This document shows, piece by piece, positions 29,095 to 38,518 of a DNA stretch of 58,405 nucleotides. Numbering within the stretch: position 1 is the stretch's first letter; each line of letters begins with the position of its first letter. The DNA lies in NCBI GenBank assembly GCA_016873805.1, contig VGVZ01000021.1, positions 1 through 58,405 on the forward strand, read 5' to 3'. The notes beneath the pieces are model-generated. The model was not told the DNA's origin, ran no database searches, and worked only from the letters and a program-made list of their open reading frames with translations. This DNA is from Ignavibacteria bacterium (GTDB taxonomy: Bacteria > Bacteroidota > Ignavibacteria > UBA10030). The translations under genes were made by a program, and so were the position numbers.

Positions 29095-29885
29095 GTCTCC
29101 GGGACCGCATGGCATCGGAAGTCGGGTCTCCCATCATCGTCGCGCATCGTGGGATTTCGGCAAAAGCTCCCGAAAACACCATTTCGGCATTTACGCTCGC
29201 CCTGGAAACACCGGGTATTCACGTCGTGGAACTTGACGTGAGGTTGTCGAAGGATGAGGAGGTGATCGTCCTTCACGATCGGACCTTACAGAGGACAACG
29301 ACCGGCAACGGAGCGGCGCGGGCATACACGCTGAGGGAACTTCGCAGCTTCGATGCAGGTTCATGGTTTGATCCAAAATTTTCCCATGAACGGATTCCCA
29401 CCCTCCGCGAGGTGTTGGATCTGGTTGGTCGTCGACTTGCCGTCAACGTAGAACTGAAATCGGATCCGTTGCATCGCGAACCGGACGGATTGCTGGAGCG
29501 AAGAGTGTTGGATGTTGTTCGCGAGATCGGTGTTGCACACCGGGTCGTGTACTCGTCGTTCCGTCATCACATGATGGCGAACATCAGACGGATGGAACCG
29601 AATGCCGTCACGGGGGTGATCTACAGTATGATGTCGAATTTTGCGTCATTGCCATCGTCGCTGGCCAAAACTGTCGGCGCGTCGTTCTTTGTTTGTGCAA
29701 AGCACGAATTACGGCAGGCGATGATTCGTGACGCCCATCAACACGATGTTGCTGTTTTTGTCTATACGTTGAATTCCGTGAGCGGACTGAAGAGGTTTCT
29801 TGATCTTGGAGCTGATGGAATCATTTCCGACGCGGCGGATGATGTCGTTGCCGCGCTGGAACAATCGAAACAATGGAACGGCTAA
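29091..29885 (+). CDS. Glycerophosphodiester phosphodiesterase
   Basis: Hydrolyses glycerophosphodiesters to glycerol-3-phosphate and an alcohol. The GDPD TIM barrel shows HRG in VAHRGISAKAPENT, ELDVRLSKD and HDRTLQRTTTG (catalytic His pair and metal-binding acids), and the closing VYTLNS...LGADGIISD. 264 residues with no signal peptide, so cytoplasmic. ATGA overlap with adk indicates translational coupling. Family call is firm; substrate not determined. Confidence 0.93.
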   Translation: MSLRDRMASEVGSPIIVAHRGISAKAPENTISAFTLALETPGIHVVELDVRLSKDEEVIVLHDRTLQRTTTGNGAARAYTLRELRSFDAGSWFDPKFSHERIPTLREVLDLVGRRLAVNVELKSDPLHREPDGLLERRVLDVVREIGVAHRVVYSSFRHHMMANIRRMEPNAVTGVIYSMMSNFASLPSSLAKTVGASFFVCAKHELRQAMIRDAHQHDVAVFVYTLNSVSGLKRFLDLGADGIISDAADDVVAALEQSKQWNG

Positions 29886-29904
29886 TTTCGGGAGGATGTG
29901 TTTC

Positions 29905-30855
29905 GTGACACGCGTAGTTCGTTTACTTGCAGGGTGTGCTTTCTTGGCGCATGCGGCGATGGGCCAGGACCTCGGAGACTATCTGCATCAGCTGAACAGA
30001 ACAAACGGAGAACGATATGTCACCCCACTCATTGACGCGTGGGGGGCCGGATTCAATTCCGGATTTTTTCATTCAGCTGATCTGCATGACATTCTTGGAC
30101 TCGATATCCATCTCAAGCTCTCGCTTGCCGGAATCCGCGATGACCAACGCACGTATCGGTATCGTACACCGGAGACGATCAACGTCCAGGGCAGGATCTA
30201 CAGAGTCGGATCGGACTATCCCTATGACGTCGAGGCCAACACCGTGGTGGGAGGGAAGGAACAGACGGTTGTGAGATCCGCAGCGGGTGTAGAGCTTATG
30301 ACCATCCCCGGTGGATTTTTTCTCGATGTGGCGCCGCTCGTTGTTCCGCAGGTTTCGCTGGGACTTCCATTCGGCATTGAAGTCACGGGTCGATTCATCC
30401 CCACAACCCGAATCGTCGATGTCGGGAAGATGAACCTGCTGGGATTCGGCATTCGGCATGATCTCGATCAGTATGTTCCATTTCTTCCGGTGGATATTGC
30501 GGCACATTTCTTCACGCAGAAGCTCAACATCCTGAATGGAAGCAACGCCACACTCCTCTCCGTCCAGGCAACGGCCTACGGGCTAGAAGCGAGCAAGAAT
30601 CTCCTCCTCTTCACAGTGTACGGCGGATTTCAACTTGAGTCGTCGAGCTGGACAATCGGCTCCTATGAAGCGAGCGTTCACGTAGGTTCGGAGACCCATC
30701 GCATTCCCGTCGAAGGATTCTCGTTGGAGTCCCGCACAAAATCCCGCTCGCTTGTCGGCATCCGCACGAAACTCCTCTTCCTCAATGTTCATGCCGACTA
30801 CACCTTTGCGGAGACGAATGTGTTGACGATCGGAGTAGGCATTTCAATCCAATAG
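29905..30855 (+). CDS. Exported beta-barrel protein, DUF6588-like
   Basis: A 316-residue exported protein. GTG 29905 is chosen because GGAGG (29891-29895) is 9 bases upstream and it gives a signal peptide ending AAMGQ; ATG 29896 is too close to the site. The mature start (DYLHQLNRTNGERYVTPLIDAWGAGFNSGFFHSA) resembles the N-terminus of DUF6588 proteins of Bacteroidota, and the remainder is strand-rich, ending IGVGISIQ. Function unknown. A bidirectional terminator follows. Confidence 0.6.
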   Translation: MTRVVRLLAGCAFLAHAAMGQDLGDYLHQLNRTNGERYVTPLIDAWGAGFNSGFFHSADLHDILGLDIHLKLSLAGIRDDQRTYRYRTPETINVQGRIYRVGSDYPYDVEANTVVGGKEQTVVRSAAGVELMTIPGGFFLDVAPLVVPQVSLGLPFGIEVTGRFIPTTRIVDVGKMNLLGFGIRHDLDQYVPFLPVDIAAHFFTQKLNILNGSNATLLSVQATAYGLEASKNLLLFTVYGGFQLESSSWTIGSYEASVHVGSETHRIPVEGFSLESRTKSRSLVGIRTKLLFLNVHADYTFAETNVLTIGVGISIQ

Positions 30856-30881
30856 GAAGGGTTCGACACCCCGCAAAAAAG

Positions 30882-30914
30882 AAATCCCGACTCTGATCTC
30901 CCGAGTCGGGATTT
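30882..30914. terminator. Bidirectional terminator between convergent genes
   Basis: AATCCCGACTC/GAGTCGGGATT with an 8-base loop, flanked by A/T runs (GCAAAAAAG before, TTTTG after), serving both the gene ending at 30855 and the minus-strand phoU-like gene. Confidence 0.8.
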
Positions 30915-30939
30915 TGCGTTCTCGAGCACTGAAAAAGAA

Positions 30940-31611
30940 TCATGCTTCTCGGAAACCAACGCGTTCGAATGGATTAACAACGCTCGACGCGATGTTGATC
31001 AGGTGCGCAGCGATGCGCTTGAGATGGCGCGCGTAGAGTGCGATGGCGACGGTGTCGCTGGTGCTGAGGGAGGAATCCTGCTCTTTGATCATCGCTGTGA
31101 CGATTTCATCGCACTTTTTTGTGATCCACGAATTGTCCTGCATCAGCTTCAATCCCGCCGCTTCGTCCGAGGCCTTTAGACACGGAACGATCTTGCCGAA
31201 CATGTCTTTCACGGCGGCCTCAATGCGCACAATGTCGTCCTCAAACATTCCGCATCGGAGTCGCTTGGGGTGGGCGATGGCCAGATCGGTGATATTTTTC
31301 GTGTAGTCGCCGATCCGTTCAACGTCGATCACGATGCTGGTGAGGACCAGGCTGGGGACGATATTGGCCCCCCCGGTGAGCGCGATATGTTTGAAGACTT
31401 TCTGCCGAACGTCTTGCAGATAGGAGTTCACCACCTTGTCCATCTGATAGACGTCCATCGCAATCTCGCCGGCATCGTTGTAGCGGAGGGAATGCACTGA
31501 TTTGTCGAACATGATCCGCGTGCTCTCCAGCATCGCGTACGATTCGAGCAGGGCCTGGGTGAGCGAGTTGTCCCGCCTCCAGATTTCAATCAATTCCTTC
31601 AACTTGAGCAT
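30940..31611 (-). CDS. PhoU-family regulator
   Basis: All-alpha PhoU-like protein of 223 residues, expected to tune phosphate uptake. PhoU metal-binding signatures are visible: DVERIGDYTKNI and YARHLKRIAAHLINIASSVV. It is encoded directly after the Na+/phosphate symporter (starts 7 bases past its stop), a known arrangement in which PhoU regulates an NptA-type carrier rather than PstSCAB. ATG 31611 preferred to TTG 31617 because GGAG lies in good spacing. Confidence 0.88.
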   Translation of the reverse strand: MLKLKELIEIWRRDNSLTQALLESYAMLESTRIMFDKSVHSLRYNDAGEIAMDVYQMDKVVNSYLQDVRQKVFKHIALTGGANIVPSLVLTSIVIDVERIGDYTKNITDLAIAHPKRLRCGMFEDDIVRIEAAVKDMFGKIVPCLKASDEAAGLKLMQDNSWITKKCDEIVTAMIKEQDSSLSTSDTVAIALYARHLKRIAAHLINIASSVVNPFERVGFREA

Positions 31612-31617
31612 AACCAA

Positions 31618-32676
31618 TCACTCCATAAGATATATCAAAACGAGGGGGAACAAGAAGAACACGACAGCAATATAGACGAATGGGATCACTTTTGAACGTA
31701 TCGAATATCGAGCCAGGGTCTCGGCCAGAAAGATTGGAATCCGCTTGAGGGGCCAGAATATCGCAATACCGGAAACGTTGAAGAGGAGATGTGCGAACGC
31801 GACCGTCACGGCAGCAACCTGTCCCGTCACCAGTGCGGCCAGCATTGCGGTAATCGTTGTCCCGATGTTCGCACCGAGGGTGAACGGGAAGATTTGGTTC
31901 AATGTGAGGATGCCGGCTCCGGCCAGTGGAACGACCAGCGACGTCGTAATCGAACTGCTCTGCACCAGAACGGTCAGCACAATGCCCACAATGAACGCAC
32001 GGAGACCCGTTTTGAAAAGGGTCTTATCGAAGAACGCCTCGATCTTTCCAATGACGAGCGCTTTCAGATTCACGACGATATAGCGCAGACTGAGGAACAG
32101 GAACAGAAGGGAGAGCAGGAGAAGGATGATTCCGCTTTCGCCGACCAGAGAGACCACCATGGAAATCGCAGGTTTCACAATGTCTTGCAGGGGATTCACG
32201 AGTTCCAACCCGCCGATTCCCTTAAACTCATCGGCGAAATAGGCAGAGCTCTTCCCGAGGAAATCGGTTGTCAGTTGCAGGGGGAACAGGACAATCACCG
32301 CCAACACGTTGAAGAAATCATGAACGGTTGACGTGGCAAACGCGCGGCGGAATTCGTCCTTGTTATAGATATGTCCCGTCGCAACTAACGTATTGGTAAT
32401 GCTGGTACCGATATTTGCCCCCATGATAATCGGAATAGCTCCCTCAACCGTGATACCGCCGGCGGCGACGATTCCGACGACGATCGATGTCACCGTTGAT
32501 GAACTTTGGACCAGACTGGTGGTCAGGATTCCTACGAAGAGGCTCAGGAAGGGACTGGATGTCGTTCGGAGCAGGGTCTCCGCAAATCCGCGCCCGAAGA
32601 ACTTGAATGCGGTTCCCATCATGGCGATGCTGACGAAGAAGAGATACAGCAGCAAGAGAAATGCCAGGAACCGCAA
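31618..32676 (-). CDS. Na+/phosphate symporter (NptA/PNaS family)
   Basis: Inner-membrane sodium-coupled phosphate importer. Two inverted repeats each carry the QSSS substrate motif: TTSLVQSSSTVTS and LVQSSSITTSLVVPLA, each followed by a GANIGT segment. About eight to nine helices in 352 residues, which is the core length without the C-terminal PhoU tail that is fused in some relatives; here PhoU is a separate gene immediately downstream. Confidence 0.93.
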   Translation of the reverse strand: MRFLAFLLLLYLFFVSIAMMGTAFKFFGRGFAETLLRTTSSPFLSLFVGILTTSLVQSSSTVTSIVVGIVAAGGITVEGAIPIIMGANIGTSITNTLVATGHIYNKDEFRRAFATSTVHDFFNVLAVIVLFPLQLTTDFLGKSSAYFADEFKGIGGLELVNPLQDIVKPAISMVVSLVGESGIILLLLSLLFLFLSLRYIVVNLKALVIGKIEAFFDKTLFKTGLRAFIVGIVLTVLVQSSSITTSLVVPLAGAGILTLNQIFPFTLGANIGTTITAMLAALVTGQVAAVTVAFAHLLFNVSGIAIFWPLKRIPIFLAETLARYSIRSKVIPFVYIAVVFFLFPLVLIYLME

Positions 32677-33035
32677 CAGGGGTGAGATGTGTATCTGAGA
32701 TTTCCTGATGGTTGTCTCCGGGGTCGAAAACGGTCACTCGATGTGTTGAATCCATCTTCCCGCCATCCCGGGGGATGATCCTCCTGCCTCATCGATCACG
32801 TGCACTGCAGGTGTAGCGAAGTGACACTGATCACTTCATCGCTGCCGGTGAAGATATGAACAATTTTCGAGCAATGCCAACGATGCGTCAAACAGAATAG
32901 TGGGAATCGATGCAAGGAAGTGTGCGACGGCGCCCCGTCGGTCACGGTTGCACACGCTTCAGCAGTTTCATATATTGAGCCGGTGTGGTGGCGTGAAGCC
33001 GGACATGCTCTTCTTTTCACTCGAAAGAATACCTC
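32677..33035 (+). promoter_or_regulatory. Divergent intergenic region with promoter
   Basis: No gene seen. TTGCAC (32948-32953), a 17-base spacer and TATATT (32971-32976) form a promoter 60 bases before the TPR-CHAT gene. Confidence 0.6.
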
Positions 33036-35663
33036 ATGAAGAATCTTGTCACGTCTCTTGCGGTTCTGTTGCTTCTGATCATCGGCTGCCAACGGTCTGA
33101 ATTGAAGCTTGAAGACGCTGTCGATCTGCTCGCAAGTGCCAAGGAGAACATCAAGGAGGAGGCGTTCGAACGCGCGGAATCGGAGATTGTTCAGGCACTT
33201 CCGATTTTTGAAGCTGCCGGAGAAGAGACGCGTCTTGCGGACGCGATGGCCCAGATTGGCAGAATTCGACTCGCCTATGGTCAGTTTGCGATGGCATTGG
33301 AGAACATGGAGCGGGCGATTACCCACAGTCGAAACGCCTCTGATTTCCGCGGTGAGGCATCCTTCCTCCTTCTGTTGGGCAATGTCTATCGCGAAATGGG
33401 ATACTTTCAAACAGCATTGGAGCAGTATCGTTCGTCGCTGTCATTCAGCAGCGCGTTTCGGGATTACGAATCGGTTGCGGCCCTGCAGTTGCGTATGGGC
33501 GAGTCGCTGTTTCTTCTTGAGCAATACGAGGAATCGTCGACAAACTATGAATCGGCTGTTAACTACTATCGGGAAGCGGGAAACAGGGCAGGAACGGCGA
33601 GCGGCCTTATCGGCCTCGGTCAGGTCTATCGGGCGCAGGAGCGATACGATGAAGCGCTGAATACGTTGTCGCAGGCACAATCCTTTCTCGATGCGTCAGA
33701 CCAGCCGCGGCTCGAGGGACGATTGCGTCTCAATCTCGGGCTGGTTGCGCGCGCCCAGGGCGACTGGAACAACGCGTTGCGGCACTTCCGGGACGGAACA
33801 AATCGCCTCCGGGCTAAAAGGGTCGGCAAGGACCTCGAATCGCTGTTGATGTTCTATCTTGCCCGCATCTATCAGGAAAGCGGCAAGCTGGACGAAGCGA
33901 CGAAGTTCTTCACCGATGCTGCCGCCGTCGCGCGCCGGGCAAATGATCGCTTGGCCGAAACCTATATTCTCCTCGCCCTGGAATCGGTCAATGAACAACT
34001 CACCCTCCGGGGTGATCGCATCCCGGAATATGAAAAGTTGGCGGCGTCGTATGAGAACCTGGGGAGGCGGTTCGCGGCGCTCGGTCACCGGCGGGGCGAA
34101 GCCGCCACGCTCGGCGCGGTCGGCCAGACGTTTCGCAGGATGGGAAAGACGAACGAGGCGCTGGAATACTTTCGAAGGGCAATGGAAACCCTGGAGTCGA
34201 GTGTTGCTGAGTTTGTCGATCCGGAACTTCATCCCCAGTACGCGCGCGAACTCGCGATCAACTCAAGAATCGAAGATCTCTATTTTCTTGCGACGAAGAC
34301 TGCACTCGAGCTCAACAAGATCGAATTTGCATTCTCCTCGATGGAGCGAATGAGATCGCGCTGGTCGTTCAAACTTCTTCAATCGGCCGATCTGGATCCC
34401 CGCCACCTCCCTGTCCGCCGAGATGCCATCGACGGAGCCAGAGTTCTTAAGCAACTGCAAAACGTCCAGCTCGAGTGGTCGAGTGTTTTATCCAATCCAT
34501 ATGGGGTTGTCCGGCAGTCTGTGATCGATTCGCTGGCACACGTCGAGGAGTCCCTTCGTCGGGAATTGAAAGAGCGGGCGCGCCGGGTCGGCGGGGTCTA
34601 TCCGAACTACCTCAGCCTCGTGTTCCCCGGAATCCCGCAACTATCGGATATTCAATCGCTTATTCCCCGGGGAACGGTGGTCGTGCAGTTCATTCCCACG
34701 CCTGAGGAACTCACACTCTTTGCGCTGACGAGGGAGTCGTACGCCGTCCGGTCGGTGGCGATTTCACGAGATCGGCTGATGGTCCTGGTCCGCGAATACA
34801 TGTCGTTGCTCCAGGATCCCAACGTCTATGCGGGGGCAGCAGGGGAGGCGAGTCTGAGGCCCATGACCCGGTTTGCCCAGCTTTCGGTACAGCTCTACGA
34901 TACGTTCATCCGACCGATTGACATGCTGCTCGATCGCAACCTCATTCTGATTCCCATACCGGGATTCGAGAACTTTCCGTTCCATGCCCTTGAAAAGCAG
35001 GATCCCAACGGGATCATCCGTTATCTGATCGAAATCACGAGCGTCGACTATCTTCCCTCCTTTGCCTCATTGAAGTACCGTACAGCGGCCTCGAGCAGAA
35101 TCCGCAACATCATCGGGCTTGGAAATCCAGGCGGCAAGAATTGGTCGATCGACTACGAATTGAGAGATATCCGGAGCTTCTTCAAAGAGGCACGCATCCT
35201 GATCTCGATGGAAGCAACGTGGAACAATCTGAAGTCCGCCAAGGGAGACGTTCTCCAGCTTTCCACCGAATTCAAGGGAATGCACGCGGCCTTCCCCTTC
35301 GGGGTGATCATGTTTTCCGATCCTCAGAATATCGAAGAATCGACCGAGATTTCTTTCCGTGATCTCACGACGCTTCAACCGTACCCTGTCGTCGTGTTGT
35401 CGAATCACTACGGAACCGGAAGAGGATTGGCTCCGGCGCACGCGCTCCTGCTTCGTACCATTGGCACGTCGGATGTGTTCTACAATGCGTGGTACTCCGA
35501 TCGGAAGTCGGCAAAGTTCTTCAGTGAATATTTCTACACGCATATTTCCACCGGACTCGCTCCCGGAGACGCATACCGGCAGGCGTTGCTCAACCTCATC
35601 CGTACACGGGATGTGAATCACCCGTATCAATGGGGACAATTTTTCCACTTCGGCGTGGGCTGA
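33036..35663 (+). CDS. TPR-CHAT lipoprotein with degenerate protease domain
   Basis: An 875-residue lipoprotein: signal with lipobox LIIGC (Cys 19), then about ten tetratricopeptide repeats to residue 400 (pattern AxxxLGxxYxxxGxxxxAL), a helical linker, and a C-terminal CHAT (caspase-like) domain at about 540-875. In active CHAT proteases the His lies in LHxATHG and the Cys in LSACETG. Here the first segment is VLQLSTEFKG (739-748; E in place of His) and the second LSNHYGTG (788-795; H in place of Cys). Both catalytic residues are missing, so it is probably a binding or scaffold protein on the outer face of a membrane. It stands alone with its own promoter. Confidence 0.8.
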   Translation: MKNLVTSLAVLLLLIIGCQRSELKLEDAVDLLASAKENIKEEAFERAESEIVQALPIFEAAGEETRLADAMAQIGRIRLAYGQFAMALENMERAITHSRNASDFRGEASFLLLLGNVYREMGYFQTALEQYRSSLSFSSAFRDYESVAALQLRMGESLFLLEQYEESSTNYESAVNYYREAGNRAGTASGLIGLGQVYRAQERYDEALNTLSQAQSFLDASDQPRLEGRLRLNLGLVARAQGDWNNALRHFRDGTNRLRAKRVGKDLESLLMFYLARIYQESGKLDEATKFFTDAAAVARRANDRLAETYILLALESVNEQLTLRGDRIPEYEKLAASYENLGRRFAALGHRRGEAATLGAVGQTFRRMGKTNEALEYFRRAMETLESSVAEFVDPELHPQYARELAINSRIEDLYFLATKTALELNKIEFAFSSMERMRSRWSFKLLQSADLDPRHLPVRRDAIDGARVLKQLQNVQLEWSSVLSNPYGVVRQSVIDSLAHVEESLRRELKERARRVGGVYPNYLSLVFPGIPQLSDIQSLIPRGTVVVQFIPTPEELTLFALTRESYAVRSVAISRDRLMVLVREYMSLLQDPNVYAGAAGEASLRPMTRFAQLSVQLYDTFIRPIDMLLDRNLILIPIPGFENFPFHALEKQDPNGIIRYLIEITSVDYLPSFASLKYRTAASSRIRNIIGLGNPGGKNWSIDYELRDIRSFFKEARILISMEATWNNLKSAKGDVLQLSTEFKGMHAAFPFGVIMFSDPQNIEESTEISFRDLTTLQPYPVVVLSNHYGTGRGLAPAHALLLRTIGTSDVFYNAWYSDRKSAKFFSEYFYTHISTGLAPGDAYRQALLNLIRTRDVNHPYQWGQFFHFGVG

Positions 35664-35741
35664 GTCTCGGGACAAACCAGAGAGGGGGACGGAACGATCG
35701 GTCGAGGAGGCGATTGTGGGAAGGATTGATGGGCGGAGCGT

Positions 35742-37007
35742 CTAAAACCTCCAACGGAGGCCCGTTCGTACGGTGTAGAGCATGACGTACTCACCCGGCT
35801 TGAAGTTGAGTTCCTGGTTCGTGGCTTCGACAATGACATTGATCAGAATGTTCATTCCGATGACTTGTTGCCACCCGGCTCCCAGCGTCCGGGAATCAAG
35901 ATAGAAAATCTCCCGTCCTGCCAATCCGGCGCTCGATTGAATCAATCGTTCATCCGGTGAATACCCAAGACTGAACCGCAGCGTGATGTGCGTTTCCGCG
36001 TCGCCGAGATACATTCGTCCGAGAGCCGTCAGCGAACGCGAGTTACCGACATTGCTCGGAGTAATAAACGGTCGGAGCGAGATCCAGTAGCTTCCAACGT
36101 AGTAGCCGAGCGAACCGGTGAATATGCGAATGGAGTTGCCGCGATCGAATGAGAGGAGACGTATTCCAAGCGATCCATCAAAGCCGGATGGGAGTTTTGA
36201 ATACAGCTCGGCACCAAACCGATGACGAGGGTAGAGCGGACTGTTGGCGTAGCCGTAGTTGAAATATCCGTGGAGACCATTCCCGAAGACCGGGTAGAAA
36301 TCGATTTCGGGTTGAACGCCGTTCTGCTGAAACCGTCGTGAATAATTCACCCGGCCCAGGATCGTGCCCGCGGACATGCGTCGTCCCGCTTCGACGTACG
36401 CGTAGTGCATCGGGCCGTAGTGCTCGGCATAGAGGTCGCCGGAGTAGAGCGCGCCGACAAAACTATTCATAGAATCGAGCACAATCGATTCCCGAAGTCG
36501 CGCCGCTTCCGTGTTTGCGGGATTGATTTGCTCGAGTGTTGAGAGGACTGCGAGAGCCTCGCGTTCACGATGGAGCTCCTTTAACGCCCTCGCTTTCTTC
36601 AGCAGGAAATCTTCATCGGTGGGGTAGATGCGGACCGCCCGATCCGCGATTTGCAGAGCATCCTCGAGCTGACGATCCCACCATTCCACATCGATCATTG
36701 CCTGGAGAGCATCGCGATGCCGGTCGTCGATTTCAAGGACCCGGCGCAGTTCCTGCCGCGCCTCTTCAAATTGCCGATCCCACGCGTACGTGCGACCGAG
36801 CAGAATCCGGACATCGTGGTATGAGGGATCTCGCTGGAGAATCACGCGACAGAGGTTCCGCGCCTCTTCTCCCGATCCGGCTAATGCCCTCTCACGTGCC
36901 AAGGCAAAAAGCTCGTCGGAGTCCAGCTTCGTCGTGTCGATTTGCGTGAACAGGAGCTGCAGGGGAACGAGGAGAACGATCAGGCTGAGAGCGGCAGGTT
37001 TGATCAT
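35742..37007 (-). CDS. TPR protein with YaiO-like outer membrane barrel
   Basis: A 421-residue exported protein. Signal peptide MIKPAALSLIVLLVPLQLLF, then three or four TPRs (residues 25-165; GEEARNLCRVILQRDPSYHD, FEEARQELRRVLEIDDRHRD) and a C-terminal barrel rich in Y/G strands (YAYVEAGRRMSAGTILGRVN, GYFNYGYANSPLYPRHRFGA) ending LYTVRTGLRWRF. This order and the EHYGPMHYAYVE region match the YaiO family, found with surface polysaccharide or biofilm functions. Start ATG 37007 chosen for the signal peptide; a promoter lies at 37040-37068. Confidence 0.75.
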   Translation of the reverse strand: MIKPAALSLIVLLVPLQLLFTQIDTTKLDSDELFALARERALAGSGEEARNLCRVILQRDPSYHDVRILLGRTYAWDRQFEEARQELRRVLEIDDRHRDALQAMIDVEWWDRQLEDALQIADRAVRIYPTDEDFLLKKARALKELHREREALAVLSTLEQINPANTEAARLRESIVLDSMNSFVGALYSGDLYAEHYGPMHYAYVEAGRRMSAGTILGRVNYSRRFQQNGVQPEIDFYPVFGNGLHGYFNYGYANSPLYPRHRFGAELYSKLPSGFDGSLGIRLLSFDRGNSIRIFTGSLGYYVGSYWISLRPFITPSNVGNSRSLTALGRMYLGDAETHITLRFSLGYSPDERLIQSSAGLAGREIFYLDSRTLGAGWQQVIGMNILINVIVEATNQELNFKPGEYVMLYTVRTGLRWRF

Positions 37008-37039
37008 AAGAGATGTTTCACGGGGATGTCTACCGGCAG

Positions 37040-37068
37040 AGCATAGGGACAAAATTCGAAAGATTCAA
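37040..37068 (-). promoter_or_regulatory. Promoter of the YaiO-like gene
   Basis: On the minus strand TTGAAT (37068-37063), a 17-base spacer and TATGCT (37045-37040), 33 bases before the ATG at 37007. Confidence 0.5.
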
Positions 37069-37076
37069 CTCAACAA

Positions 37077-37105
37077 AAAAACCCGATCGCGTCCTGATCG
37101 GGTTT
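37077..37105 (-). terminator. Intrinsic terminator
   Basis: AACCCGATC/GATCGGGTT hairpin with a 6- to 7-base loop; on the minus strand it is followed by TTTTTTTG. It terminates the minus-strand gene ending at 37130. Confidence 0.85.
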
Positions 37106-37129
37106 CATCCTGAGGGGTGACAACAAATG

Positions 37130-37996
37130 CTATCTGCCTTTCACCTTGACCTTTCCGAAGCCGGATTCGATCTTGATCGTCAGCTTTTCTGAAGCGGTAT
37201 TGTACGTCGGGGTCTCGTATCGTCCTTTGCGGGTTTTCTGAAAGATGTCATCGATATCGACGCTGGACAACCAGCTGTCTTCGCAGCGGAGCTGGGTCGG
37301 CGTCTTTTCGGGGATAATCACTGTGATGGCGCCAAGCCCCACGTTGATATCAACCTCACCGCTCCGTCTCAGTGCTCCGCCAAAATCGAGCTTGTACGCC
37401 CCCACTCCCCCCTCAAATTTCAAGGTCCGGAAATTCGTGTTTCCGAGATCGGTCGCGGAAAATGATCCCACGCCCGATTCGAAAGATATCCGCTCCGCCA
37501 TGATCCGGTTCGGCTCGTCGCAGGCAAGCCGAACCGCGCTTGCTCCCGATGAGATACGAAGCTCGGCGATCTGCAATCCGGTGATGTCGAGGTCTCCTTC
37601 CCCCGCCCCCAATTCAATGTGGAGTGAAATCGGAACGGCGTCGGTCAATTCCAGCGACCATCGACGATTTGACTTCGATTTTTCTCCCGAAGAACCCGAC
37701 CACCATTTCGCTTTATCGGTCGAACGGATCACGAGGTTCCCTTCGCCTGCCGACACGTCGTACGTGATCTTGAGATCCTCCCGATCGTCATCTCGTCGGG
37801 GATAGTCCGCGACGAGGATCTTATCTCGCGTTCCTTTTCCGATGAAGATGGAACCGAACGAGAGTTTAACCGAAACGTTAATTCCTTTCTCGTTGGTGCG
37901 GAGAATTTCCCGTCGAGCACGGTCCTGGGCAACGAGTACCTGGGTCATCAACGCACAGATGATGAACACGAAGAGGTATTTTTGGGCAGGGATCAT
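37130..37996 (-). CDS. Exported beta-helix protein (DUF4097/LiaF-like)
   Basis: A 288-residue exported protein: signal peptide MIPAQKYLFVFIICALMTQV cleaved near VAQ, then an N-terminal strand region and a C-terminal set of short repeated strands (LHIELGAGEGDLDITGLQIA, ISFESGVGSFSATDLGNTNF, LKFEGGVGAYKLDF, VDINVGLGAITVIIPE, IKIESGFGKVKVKG). This G-x-G ladder is the right-handed solenoid of the DUF4097/toast_rack and LiaF-type cell-envelope proteins. Start ATG 37996 chosen over the frame-open 38110 for the signal peptide. Role unknown; possibly envelope-stress related, given the ECF sigma gene upstream on the same strand. Confidence 0.65.
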   Translation of the reverse strand: MIPAQKYLFVFIICALMTQVLVAQDRARREILRTNEKGINVSVKLSFGSIFIGKGTRDKILVADYPRRDDDREDLKITYDVSAGEGNLVIRSTDKAKWWSGSSGEKSKSNRRWSLELTDAVPISLHIELGAGEGDLDITGLQIAELRISSGASAVRLACDEPNRIMAERISFESGVGSFSATDLGNTNFRTLKFEGGVGAYKLDFGGALRRSGEVDINVGLGAITVIIPEKTPTQLRCEDSWLSSVDIDDIFQKTRKGRYETPTYNTASEKLTIKIESGFGKVKVKGR

Positions 37997-38389
37997 CGTA
38001 TGATTGACAGAAGTCAGTTTTGCATACGGAATCGATCCTCGAGAGTTGCGCGGCGCGGCCTGACAGGTTGTGGAAAAGCCATTTGTTGTGATACCGAACG
38101 AGTGTCGCAAGCGGGGAGTCTCCCTTTCTTATTCAGATTCTTCGGGGCTGTACATAAAGTCATTCGGTTCTTGCTTGCCCCGTGATGCTTTCACACGGGG
38201 ACCCGCCTGCCTGCCATGCCTGCGGCAGGCAGGGAATCTGATAATGGGTCAAACCACATTGTTTTGTGGCCAAGCCACCACTTTGTGGCGGGCGCTCAGT
38301 CCTTGGCCTGTCGCCAGGGCAGGCAAGTTCAGCGCGACGATTTCCTCCTATCGTACAGCGCCTCTGATTGATAACTCCCTGGATCTTCC
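37997..38389. repeat. Intergenic with palindromic repeats
   Basis: No gene seen. Contains CCCCGTG/CACGGGG (38178-38200) and CCTGCCTGCC/GGCAGGCAGG (38206-38233), the latter a very common dispersed palindrome, and a further CCTGTCGCCAGGGCAGG element near 38310. Confidence 0.6.
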
Positions 38390-38518
38390 CTAGTGCCGTT
38401 CCAACAAAGCAATCTTGTGTCCTATCATCGAGCATCAAGTTGGAACGAGCACTAGTGCTCGCTCCCATTAACCGATCCCGCATCAAAACACAATACTTAT
38501 TTTTGGGAGCGGCACTAG
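38390..38518. repeat. Two abutting long inverted repeats bounded by CTAG
   Basis: Hairpin 1: 38390-38405 pairs with 38439-38455. Hairpin 2: 38452-38467 pairs with 38504-38518. All four arms begin or end in CTAGTGC/GCACTAG, and the inner junction is the 14-bp palindrome GAGCACTAGTGCTC (38449-38462). The outer arm reaches into the last codons of the ECF sigma gene. Looks like two small MITE-like elements inserted side by side. Confidence 0.65.
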
